From Closterium sp. NIES-65 (lineage: Eukaryota > Streptophyta > Zygnematophyceae > Desmidiales > Closteriaceae), in contig CANXME010001290.1 of the NCBI GenBank assembly GCA_948144175.1, positions 186,001-250,000 on the forward strand: DNA of 64,000 nucleotides, written 5' to 3'. Position 1 is the first letter of the stretch; every line of letters begins with the position of its first letter. The translations under genes were made by a program, and so were the position numbers. The notes under the pieces were generated by a model. The model saw nothing but the letters and a program-made list of their open reading frames with translations, did not search any database and was not told the DNA's origin. Positions 10,334 to 19,500 of the stretch are shown here, one piece after another.

Positions 10334-10672
10334 AGTACCGTAACAACCATCAGGTAGCAAGTGACCTTGCCTGCCACATATATCCTCTCCCAGTCATCTA
10401 AGTTAAGTCCAGGACTTCTCCCTCCCACAGCTCCTCACTTACTAGCTACACATACGGTACTTGCTGTGCTTGGGATGGGACACGCGTCTGTGCAAGCATC
10501 AAGCCTAACCCCAAGGTCATTCATTCACACCTACACTCCCACTCTTGTCCACTCCCACCCCTGTCCCACACTCTTCCATTCCCTCCCTCACACCACACCA
10601 TCCAGCTTCACTCCTTGCTGGCCATCTGCTCACTCAGCTCCCACAGCTTCCCAGCCAGCTCCATGTCCTTGC
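10334..10672. other. Intergenic spacer before the SDR gene's 3' end
   Basis: C-rich, with repeated CACTCCCACyCy words and no motif. It includes the last 65 bases in which the SDR C-terminus continues in another frame (see the terminal exon). Confidence 0.4.
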
Positions 10673-10777
10673 TCAGCGCTGTTGCCTTGCCTCTGCTGCC
10701 CGCGAGTCTGCGTAGTAGCCCCCACTTGCACCCGCCACTGAGGGGTGCGCTGCAAGGAAGCATGAGGTGGCTGCACC
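10673..10777 (-). CDS. SDR terminal exon, with a probable C-terminal frameshift
   Basis: After CCCTCCCTCAG it reads GAATSCFLAAHPSVAGASGG then YYADSRAAEARQQR and a stop at 10673. The usual SDR ending (KATALSKDMELAGKLWELSE, running to a stop at 10608) is present in another frame directly after. Either an indel near 10675-10690 truncated the protein by about 22 residues, or a sequencing error or unrecognised small intron restores it. Confidence 0.7.
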   Translation of the reverse strand, partial: GAATSCFLAAHPSVAGASGGYYADSRAAEARQQR

Positions 10778-13700
10778 CTGAGGGAGGGAAAGACAGGGGA
10801 GTGGTTGAGGATAAGAGGTGGTTAGGTGGAGGTGGAAGGAGTGTGTGAGAGGAAAGAGGGGGAAGGGTGGAAGACGCTCGCACCAGCAAAGAGTGTGTTC
10901 CGCGAGGCAGCAGGATGGCGTGGCTTGATTGGGGGGAGGGGGGAGGAGGGGGAAGGTTGGAAGGTAGTGGAGCATGAGAAGTAGCCCCATTGGGTTTGTT
11001 GCAAGCAGTGTCCACATGAGCATGGGGATGTGCTGGCACCCAACCATGCAGCAGTGAAAGGTGGCAGCGGTGAGGCGAGGTGAGGTGAGGTGAGGTGAGG
11101 TGAGGTGAGGTGAGGTGAGGTGAGGTGAGGTGAGGAGGGGTGAGGGGTTGGTAAAGTAGAGGCGGCTCGGCTTCGATCACACTCATGATCATTCTTGCAG
11201 CAGAGTTGGACGCATACCTGAGGAATGGTCTTCATGAACCACTGGAACACCAGGCTGTACGCTCCCCCTGGTGGTTGGTTGCACAGCATGGCAGGGCGGC
11301 AGTGGAAAGGCACAAGGGCACATAACAAATGTACAGACAGCAATGGGTGCTCAGCCAAGGTCACGCAGAAGCAGGCTGCAAGCAGTGAGCAGGGATTACA
11401 TGCACTCAATCATGCTGGTACGTCCAAGACAGGGCCAAACAGCCTCCATCAACCCATCAGCCCATCAGATGCCCCTCCTCCCCCTCTTTCTACCCCACCC
11501 GCCCACCCGCCCACCCACCCACCCACCCACCCACCCGCCCATCCCATCAACTATGTCCCAGGGTGTGCCCGATAGTCCCCAATAGCACTCTGTGGCGCAA
11601 AAGGCTTTGCCTTATACCACAGGAGACATTCTGTCCATGAAACCCGTAATCCGCCGACGAAGGGATGGTCAGACCGACGGACCAGATCCGAACCACGTCT
11701 CACTTGCTTTCGTGGCTGGTCTGACGGACCAGCATCAGCCCCAGCCACTTTTCGTGGCGGACCTGCAGAAAAGGCTCAGACCCGAACGAATAAGGCCCTG
11801 GAACCAGTTGTGATGCATGGTAACTATGCCTGCACTTGCCTGGCCCATGAGCTGGCTCACAGCTGGTCCACAGACTGGACTGCTTGGTCCGCAGCAAACC
11901 AGGGGTTCCGCGGACCCAATGTGGCATGCCCAAACGCACTATGCCCTTCCCACCCGCCAACCCGCCCACCCACCCACGCACCCGCCCACCCCTGACATAC
12001 GTCCGAGGGTGTGCCAGATGGTCCCTGGCGGCACTATGTGGCGCGAGAGGTTGGTGTCAATCACCCCCGGGTGCAGTGCGTTCACTGTCACTTCTGCACC
12101 CTCCTCCTGCTCGCATGGATAAAGGGAGAGACAGGAAGGGGAGAGCGGGGAAGGGGGAGGGGGAGGGTGAGGGAGGGTGCTGGTGAGTAAAACCAGGGTT
12201 GCCTCTGTTGAGGGTTGATTACCCCTGGGTACAGAGCTTTCACAGTCATATCACAGTCATTCATACCAGCACAGGGGGTTTCACAAGGGGACGAGGAGGA
12301 AGAGACTGGCATGAAAAAGCGCTTTCTAGCATGTTTCATCACCAGCCATACTTCTTCCCTTCACCTCCCACTCATACAAACACTCATGCACTCACATGCA
12401 CCGCACACATATCCCCTCACCTACACACACACTGACACTCACACACACCCACTCACTCACACAACACCCACGCACCCACTCCTTCAAGCACACCCACCTC
12501 TCCCACAGCCACGCACCTTGAGCCGCCATGCGAGCTCCCGGGCGTGCAGGATATTGGCGAGCTTGGACTGCCGTACGCCTTCACCACATTGTGACCCAGT
12601 CATGCGTGGCTCTCCAACCCACTCAAGAGTAAACACTCAAACAGCAACGCACCTTGAGCCTCCTCGCGAGCTCCCGGGCGTGCAGGATATTGGCGAGCTT
12701 GGACTGCCGTACGCCTTCACCACATTGTGACCCAGTCATGCGTGGCTCTCCAACCCACTCAAGAGTAAACACTCAAACAGCAACGCACCTTGAGCCTCCT
12801 CGCGAGCTCCCAAGCGTGCAGGATATTAGCGAGCTTGGACTGCCCGTACGCCTTCACCGAGTCGTACCCCTCCTTGGCATTAATGGCGTCAAAGCGGATG
12901 CCGCCCGGGTACGGGAACTGGTGCGCGGCGGAGGAGACGATCACGATGCGCGCCTCTGCGCCCTCCTGCTTGGCGGTTTCCTTGAGCTTCGGCAGCAGCA
13001 GGTTGGTCAGCAGGAAGTGGCCTAAAGGGGGTACGACGTGCGATGCAATTGGGTGGGGGATGTGTGCAGGGGAAGGGGGGAAGGGGATGGAAGGGAAGAG
13101 GGGGGAAGGGGGTGCAGGGGGACGGAAAAAAGAGGGAGAAAAAGGCGGTGGAGATGTGGTGTGATCAGCCTGAGAGACCCATGAGCCTGGGAGGGAAACA
13201 AATGCACTCAAGCCTACGAAGAGAACAACCAGCTGCTAAGACTCGCTCGCACCACTCCCTCCCTCCACTCACACACCGCACTGCCACCCCTGCTGTGCGC
13301 CGCTGGGACCTGCTTGCTTGCCTCACCCACGTGGTTGCTGCTCCCCAACACTCACCCACGTGGTTGCCTCCCTGCACTCACCCACGTGGTTGGTGCCGAA
13401 CTGGTTCTCATACCCGTCCGCTGTGAGCATGAACGGGCATATCATCACGCCCGCGTTGTTGCTGCCCAGTGGAGTGGGGTGGGGAGGGGTTGGGTGAGGT
13501 TGGATGGGCCGTGGTGGGATTGGTGGGGAGGGTGAGGGGGGGTTGTGGGATGGGGGATTGGTGGGGAGGGTGAGGGGGGGTTGTGGGATGGGAAGCGAGG
13601 AGGGAAAGGGGACAGTGGGGTGGGTGCGTCGAGGGGGGAAAGGGTCTGGACGAGCGGATGAAGTAAAGAGGAAAGGTAGAATGACTGGCATTGTAGGTGG

Positions 13701-14288
13701 ATAGGCAGGGAGGCAGGGAGGGAGGGAACGAGGAAGAGGGAATGAGGGAGCGAGGGAAGGGAGGAAAGAGGGAGGAAGGAAGAAGGCAGGTGTGTTGATG
13801 GGGCACACCAACAGCAGGTCATTTCAGACTCAACTTCAGCTCTCCCCCGCCACAAGGCCCCCACCCTTTCCCCTTCCCTTGATCCCCCCCTTCACCTCCC
13901 CCTCCCCCCTGCCCCTCCCCCTGCCCCTCCCCCCTGTATCACCCCGTGCCCCTTCCCTTCTCCCCCCCATCCCTCCCCCTTCCACATCCCAGACTCCCCC
14001 TCCCCCTCCCCCTCCGCGCGCACATGAGCAGGTGAAGAGGGCGGTTGAGGCGCAGATAGTCCGCGGCGCGCACCGACTTGAGCGACGCCAGATCCAGAGG
14101 CATCACGCTCACGCGCTCGCGCACCTCCGCCGAAACTTCCGCCGCCGCTGAGCTTCGCGCCTCGATGTCTTTGATGATGGAGGCTTTGGCAACCTCCCCC
14201 GCCTCCGTGCTGCGCACCGTCAGCACCACCGACGCGCCTCGCAGTGCCAGCACCCGCACCGTCTTCGTGCCGATGCCGCTGCTGCCGC
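10673..14288 (-). CDS. Short-chain dehydrogenase/reductase (SDR) gene
   Basis: Minus-strand spliced gene for an NAD(P)(H)-dependent oxidoreductase with a Rossmann fold, closest in motifs to the retinol-dehydrogenase/Tic32-like SDRs of plants (family assignment from motifs only). Exons in order of translation: 14288-14024, 13461-13382, 13021-12789, 12106-12001, 11267-11218, 10777-10673. Phases at the junctions are 2,1,0,1,0 and all agree. Motifs present: GGSSGIG cofactor loop, LDLASLKSVR, NNAGVM, VSSAAH (catalytic Ser) and YGQSKLAN (catalytic Tyr/Lys). The first exon, expected to end just before the GGSSGIG loop, was not found. Substrate unknown. Confidence 0.85.
11071..11135. repeat. (GAGGT)n microsatellite
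   Basis: About 12 tandem GAGGT units inside an SDR intron. The Ser/Pro/His-rich ORFs on the minus strand here come from this repeat. Confidence 0.9.
11218..11267 (-). CDS. SDR short exon (50 bp)
   Basis: Reads GAYSLVFQWFMKTIPQ between CCAACCACCAG and GTATGCGT, phase 1 to phase 0. The helix and KTIPQ match the region preceding GAAT in plant SDRs. Confidence 0.8.
11500..11540. repeat. (CCCA)n tract
   Basis: Short CCCA/CCCG repeat in an SDR intron. A similar, shorter tract at 11954-11995 flanks the paralogous exon edge. Confidence 0.75.
11553..11610 (-). pseudogene. Decayed copy of the HPG exon 3' half
   Basis: GTCCCAGGGTGTGCCCGATAG and following bases are a diverged duplicate of the 3' half of the exon at 12001-12106, including the CACCC-repeat flank beside it. 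Part of the same exon-edge duplication habit. Confidence 0.65.
12001..12106 (-). CDS. SDR exon with the HPGxxxT motif
   Basis: Acceptor GCGAGCAG, donor GTATGTCA. Reads EEGAEVTVNALHPGVIDTNL and then SRHIVPPGTIWHTLG. Pro-Gly after the active site is conserved in SDRs and helps bind the cofactor nicotinamide. Phase 0 in, phase 1 out. Confidence 0.85.
12205..12255 (-). pseudogene. Decayed copy of the HPG exon core
   Basis: On the minus strand it still reads TVKALYPGVIN, a mutated version of TVNALHPGVID at 12001-12106. No matching splice sites. Confidence 0.65.
12511..12782 (-). repeat. Two decayed 136-bp copies of an SDR exon edge
   Basis: 12511-12646 and 12647-12782 each copy the last about 75 bases of the exon at 12789-13021 (SKLANILHA..ELARRLK coding) together with the GTGCGTTG donor and intron flank. 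The period is exactly 136. The copies differ from the real exon by a missing base and a changed upstream edge, so they cannot substitute for it. Confidence 0.85.
12789..13021 (-). CDS. SDR exon with catalytic Ser and YxxxK
   Basis: Acceptor CCCTTTAG, donor GTGCGTTG. Encodes GHFLLTNLLLPKLKETAKQE, ARIVIVSSAAHQF (catalytic Ser), and SVKAYGQSKLANILHAWELA ending RRLK. The Tyr-Gly-Gln-Ser-Lys is the YxxxK active site. The last part of this exon is duplicated twice just downstream. Confidence 0.88.
13382..13461 (-). CDS. SDR exon with the NNAG motif
   Basis: Reads NNAGVMICPFMLTADGYENQ then FGTNHVG. NNAG is the hallmark of classical SDRs and stabilises the central sheet; FGTNHVGHF is typical of the plant subgroup. 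Bounded by CTGGGCAG and GTGAGTGC. The donor end of this exon is copied twice more at about 13322 and 13349 (CTCACCCACGTGGTTG). Confidence 0.85.
14024..14288 (-). CDS. SDR exon with the TGxxxGxG cofactor loop
   Basis: First exon found. The acceptor lies in CCCCACCAAG. Begins GGSSGIGTKTVRVLALRG (dinucleotide-binding loop) and includes VSVMPLDLASLKSVRAA and the end LHLL. The donor GTGCGCGC leaves phase 2, completing Ile of INNAGVM in the next exon. Confidence 0.85.
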
Positions 14289-15870
14289 CTTGGTGGGGAG
14301 ATTCGCGCGGGGGGGAAAAGGGGATTCGCCGGGGAGGAGGAGATTCGCGGGGCCAGGAAAGCGGGGAGGAAAGGGGGGTGGGGGGAGAGAGGGGGGAAAG
14401 GAGGGGGGGGAGGGATTGCGCTCGGGGAAGGAGGCATGCAGGGGGAATATACGTTATTAGCAAGAAAGTGGTTCACACGCGGAGCAGATTTGGGCGCGCG
14501 CGGAGGAGGAAGGGAGGAAAGGAAGGGGAATCGTTATTCACACATGGCACGAAGAACTCTTGGGGTGTCCCACACGGTTTCCACGAATGACATGGGAAGA
14601 GTCTCAGCCTAGGGTGGAAAAGAGGAGAGGAGAGCGAAATCTGGGCGACGACGAGCGGATGAGCGGACGAGCAGGAACAGTTAACGGCGACACAACGAAG
14701 ACGTGGAAGAAATGCGCGTGGTAAAGGCGCCTCGGGTGGTAAAAGGTAGGAAAGAACGTGCGGAAGGGGAATGGGAGAGAATGTCGCACGCCGCCGCTGC
14801 GCGTGCTCCTGCCATGCCTCACATCTGCGGTCTCACGTCCATGCTATATCCACCGTCACCCCCCTTCGTCCTCCCCTCTTCCCCCTCCTCTCATCCCCCA
14901 TTTTCCTACTCATACCAAACACAGATTATGTTCCCGCCTTGCTGTTCCCCATTCTTTTCCATTCCTATCTTGCCTGAACCCTAAACCGGAGTCTCGAATC
15001 CCCCCAAAACACCTCACTTTCCTAACTTTGCTTGGGTGTCACCAAGTTCATCACTAACCACTTCACAGACTATCCTGGTAGCTTAGTTTCTCGAAATTAC
15101 TGCACTGGCGAAGACGATAGTTGTGCGAGGGATCGCAATTTGTTGGTAACATTGGCGACACTACATCAATCCTAGACGATAGCTGTGCGAGGGATAGCTG
15201 CGGTCTACATTCTACTCGTTATGCGACGCTGCGGTCTACATTCTAAAAGGGGTTTCCTCGAGCATGCATGCGACGGTGGGGAACGGTGGGGAACTTTTCT
15301 CGCTTTTGTCAGGTCGAAACTGCAGTTCATTCGTCGTCCGGTTTATGAACGGACGACTCAAACAGTACTCCTTTTTGGTTGGTGCGCGACTATGGCAAAT
15401 TTGAAACCTCTAGACCAGCATACGGCGACAACAAATATTCGACCATCGTACTCGTTATGATTGCCACTTTACTGCTCAAATCCACGCCCTCCGTCACATC
15501 TTCCGACCTTGACCAGTAGCCGATTTTTTACGGATCGGCAACCGCTGACGTTGACGATGACGGACCGGAGACGGAAGCCGCATAAAGGCGTGGGCGCGCG
15601 GAGCCGAGAGAATCAGAGTGGGTGCGAGTATGGCGAGTAGATACCAGCGATAGTGTCGCATGGAAAGAGATGGTGACGAAAGCGACGATAGTGGCGACGA
15701 GGAGAGAGGACCCACGAGAGACGCGCTGCCCGAGACCAGGAACCATACTCTGGACTAGACGGAGCAGGCTCACACGACACGATCCTGCTGGGTGGTGGCG
15801 CGGCGACGAGAAATTCACTATGCGATAATGCCGCAATACGCTAAGTAAAGTGGTAACAAAAAGCTAACCT
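14289..15870. other. Spacer upstream of the SDR and sulfotransferase genes
   Basis: Between two divergent genes. It must hold the missing SDR first exon and probably both promoters, but I cannot place them. A minus-strand ATG at 14593 opens a 19-codon frame (MSFVETVWDTPRVLRAM..) whose phase does not fit the next exon. Short direct repeats (CGATAGyTGTGCGAGGGAT; GCGGTCTACATTCTA) lie at 15115-15245. Confidence 0.4.
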
Positions 15871-16244
15871 CGGGATGGAATGCACCGAGGAATTCAATGA
15901 TGTCTGTCCCCTTTGCCCCCTAGTCACCACAAGCTCACCAGCAGCAGCAGAGGGCACATCGAAAATCTGGAGGGCGACGGAATGTAGAGCGGCTGAGAAA
16001 CGTAGCGCTGGTAGCGGCACAGGTGGAGGCGGGGGTGGAGGGGGAGCAGGTAGTGGAGGTGGATGTGGGCACGGACCACTGGGTGGCGCTCACAGGGTCG
16101 GGCATGGTGCTCGTGTGCTACACTGGGTTCAGCCCCCAGAGTCCTGCTGCTGCTGCTGGTGGTTCTTGAGGGGAGGAGGGGAGGGCGGTGGGGTCGGCAG
16201 TGCAGTCGGTGGCAGCAGACCACACGACGTTTGCATTGCAGTGA

Positions 16245-16510
16245 CTGCAGATCACAAGGTCAGGCATCGTGCTCGTGTGCGACAACCAGCACGGGCAACT
16301 AGGCCGCCCAGCGCCCTCCCAGGACGGCACTCCGGCGCCAGTGCAGGGGCTGGAGCAGCTGGAGGTGCTGCTGGTGGTGGCGGGGTCGCAGCAGGGCCTG
16401 GTGCTGTGCCGCGCACTGCAGGGCTCTGAAGCCGCCCTGGAGCCCCAGGAGTTTGACGACACACGCGTGCTCACTGAGGAGCATGTGTCGCCTGCATCCT
16501 GCCTGATCCC
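16245..16510 (+). CDS. Probable N-terminal/stem exon of the sulfotransferase
   Basis: Open frame reading SGIVLVCDNQHGQLGRP early and FDDTRVLTEEHVSPASCLIP late, just ahead of the frame with the conserved sulfotransferase exons. GIVLVCDNQHGQLG resembles an RCC1-type repeat, and a related stretch (VDVGTDHWVALTGSGMVLVC) lies at about 16050-16120. An in-frame TGA at about 16240 separates the two. It may be the lumenal stem of the sulfotransferase or a separate RCC1-like remnant; the splice pattern is unresolved. Confidence 0.4.
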
Positions 16511-19500
16511 CGGACAAGTGGCCGGAGAGAGTTGGGGGAGGGGCGTCAGCGGCGGAGCAGGGGGGCACGGGAGGGGAGGGGGCGGTGGCGCGGGACATGT
16601 GGATGAAGTTTGGGGAGGAGTTCAAGATGCTGCCCCGGCAGGGCATGGACAGCAGCATGCGCAACCCGTGCTGGCGCGTGCAGGCGGGGAGTGCGGGGAG
16701 TGCGGGGAGTGGAGGTCAACCCCCCCCGTCCTCCCCCCTCTCTTCCCTGTGCACCGTGCGTGTACTCACACACTTTGAGTGCCACCAGGAAGTACCTGCG
16801 CCAGGAACTTAACCCTCATCCATCTGGCCCGCTCTGCCGTTCCCCATTCTTTTCCAATCTCCCTCTCTTGCCCACATTGCCTGCATGCCTATCCCTTTCG
16901 CTCCCTCCCAGGGCGGGCACGCAGGACCTGTACCGCAAGCTCACCTCCTCCATCATCCCGGGCATATTCCCAGCCGCCATCCCCAACCCCCAATGGTACG
17001 ACCCGCCTTCTCCCCAACTCACGTCATGGTGAGTGATTGCAACGCAGCAGTTTCCTGTCACGTCTCTATCCTCGCCTCAGTCAGCCCCTGTGCTGGCACC
17101 CCATCCCAGGTATATGTTAAGTTAACAGAGTAAGAAGCAAAACGTACTTCACTCAATTCCTTGAACCATCCTTTATGCCGTGTGAATGTATCTCGTTTCT
17201 GTCTTGCAGTCTCTCCCTTATACGCCTCATACTCGACTTTGCCGTGTAATTGTAACTCAAATTCCATGCCTCTTTCTCGTCCTCCTTTCCCTGCATCTTT
17301 GCCTCTTGTCCTCTCCCCTCCTGCCGCACACCAACCACCATCCCTAACTCCCCACAGTCCCCTCCCTCCCATCCTCTACTCCTTTCCAACTCCAACCCCT
17401 GCTCAACTTATGTCCCTCTCAAGGCACATCTCTTTCACCAAGTTGTGTAGCACACGGTTGATAGGGTGTGACACGCCTTACCCTCCCCTTCCCCATCCCT
17501 CCCCACCCCGAGGAACTTTGTGTGGTACGTGTCGCTCTTTGACGAGGCAGCGCAACACATCCCAATCGCTACACGCACTCCCTGCGACCACATAACCCCG
17601 CTCCCCTCCACCCATCCCTTCCCTATCCATATACCCCGCTTTCCCCTCCCCTGCCTTCTCCTGGCTCTATTCCCACCCTCCCCTGTCCAGGCGGGACCGC
17701 AACGGGGCACGGGACTTTGCGTGGTACGTGGCGCTGTTTGACGAGGCAGCGCAGCACATGGTGAACACGGGGGGCAGCGCGGTGACAGGCGAGGCGTCCA
17801 GCACGCTGCTCACCAGCTCAGGCGTGGTGCTGCGAGGCCACGTGGACGACAGGCACACGGTGCCGCAGCTGCTGCACCTCGTGCTGCCCAGGAGCAAGTT
17901 CATTGTCATCCTCCGCAACCCTGTCGACCGCTTCTTCTCCGAGTTTAATCTTGCTGCTGCCGTCAACCCCTCCGTTCCCAGGGACTTTCATAAATACGTG
18001 AGTGCCCGCACTGCACTGAATGACACCGCATCACACTACATCATGTTGCACTGTTTGCCCCCGCTCTCCCGTATCTCAATCCCTCCCCGTCCCCTTCCCA
18101 TCCCTCCACACACCCGCTATGCAATTCGATCTCGCTTTCTCTATTCGAATCTCTCCCACAGTGCTTTCTCACCCTCGAATGGTCCTTGTATATACATGGG
18201 GCTACAGTGCAATGGAAGGTGAGTACATGACAAGCAAAGCTACGCCCAGAACCGCCTTACACGAGCTTGCAAGCCGGCCCCAGGGCCTGCATCAAGCCCC
18301 CCCCCCCAAGTCAATGGGCTCATGAAGCACGTCGATGGGCTCCACCCGTGCCGGCCACCAAGGCGGTGTGGGACTTGGCGGTTAGGGCATTGTTGGCCTG
18401 ACTCCTTAGCGTGTTGGAGGATGATCGATGGATGGACCACCGCTGGCGGTAGTGCTGGAAGAGCTGGCCGTTTTTGCAGGAATCCGGCTCTCAAGAACCG
18501 GCCGGCTCTGCCCGGCTCGGCTTGGAGTTGTTTAGCCACGAGGGTGGCGCACCTGTAAAAGAACTTGAGCTTACCCGATGAAACGTACCCGTACGTCTCC
18601 ACAGCCAATGCCTAGAACCCGACCCAGGCCGTCCGGTTGCAGTGGGATTTCTGTTCTTTGGGACGGGTAGCTTCTTGGCCACCCAACCAGTGCTGTGGAA
18701 GGCCGTGGGGTGTTGCAGAGAGATTGGGTCTGTCACCGTCACATCATACAGGCACACGCCCCCCCGAGTTGGGTTGACGCATGGCGAGATCCACCCTGAG
18801 CCCTTCAGCTCTTTGTGGACCGTGAGACCGCAGTCGGATGCGATTCTGGTCAATGCAAATGCGCATTGCATCGCGCACAGCAGCATTGTGAGTGCCAGTC
18901 CTCCCTTTGCCGGTCCCGCAGCGGAGCAGATGGTTTGGGAGACGTGGGCCGAGTATCTCTGTCGCGTCGTTCCAGTCACATGCGGTGGGCACAAGGTGTG
19001 GCAGGCTCAAACGAAACACCACGGCCCAGGCGCACCAACACCAACGAAGGAGGGAGTGCGGGCGCTGGCTGTGTTCGAGCAGGGCGTTCAGCTCCATATT
19101 CCTGAGCGGGGGGTTGCTCTCCTCCAGGAGCATAGAATCTTGCGGCCCGCACAGGTAGGCTCACACCCCACTGCGCGTTGAGCGATTCTAAGCCGTCTCA
19201 GAGTAGGTGAAGCGAGGAGGCAGGCTGTGGCGGTGGTTTCCTCTACAGCCAGGCGTCTTGGGAGAGCTGCTCGGCTGTTAGGGTTTGGGCTGAAGAGCGG
19301 GAAAAGAGCCGCGATGCTAGGGTGCAGTGAGCTGCTGGTGGCGCTGAGTAAATGCGCTGTTGCGGCCGTTAACGCCAGGTGGCTGGGAAACTGCTCGGCG
19401 GCTGGGTCTGAGAGGCCGAGACCGCCCAGGGATGTTGGGAGGGAGGTCTGGCGCCAAGGGAGGTCTGGCGCCAAGGGAGGTCTGGCGCCAAGGGAGGTCT

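Noticed and set aside
10608-11409. Ser/Pro/His-rich minus-strand ORFs of about 190 codons
   Set aside because: Read through introns and the (GAGGT)n repeat; only the short SDR exon pieces within them are real.
12400-12485. CRISPR-like or regulatory repeat of CACAC/CACTCA words
   Set aside because: Simple-sequence CA-rich tract without unique spacers.
13323-13864. Pro/Ser-rich minus-strand ORFs and Gly-rich plus ORF
   Set aside because: Composition of a pyrimidine-rich SDR intron; no motif outside the NNAG exon.
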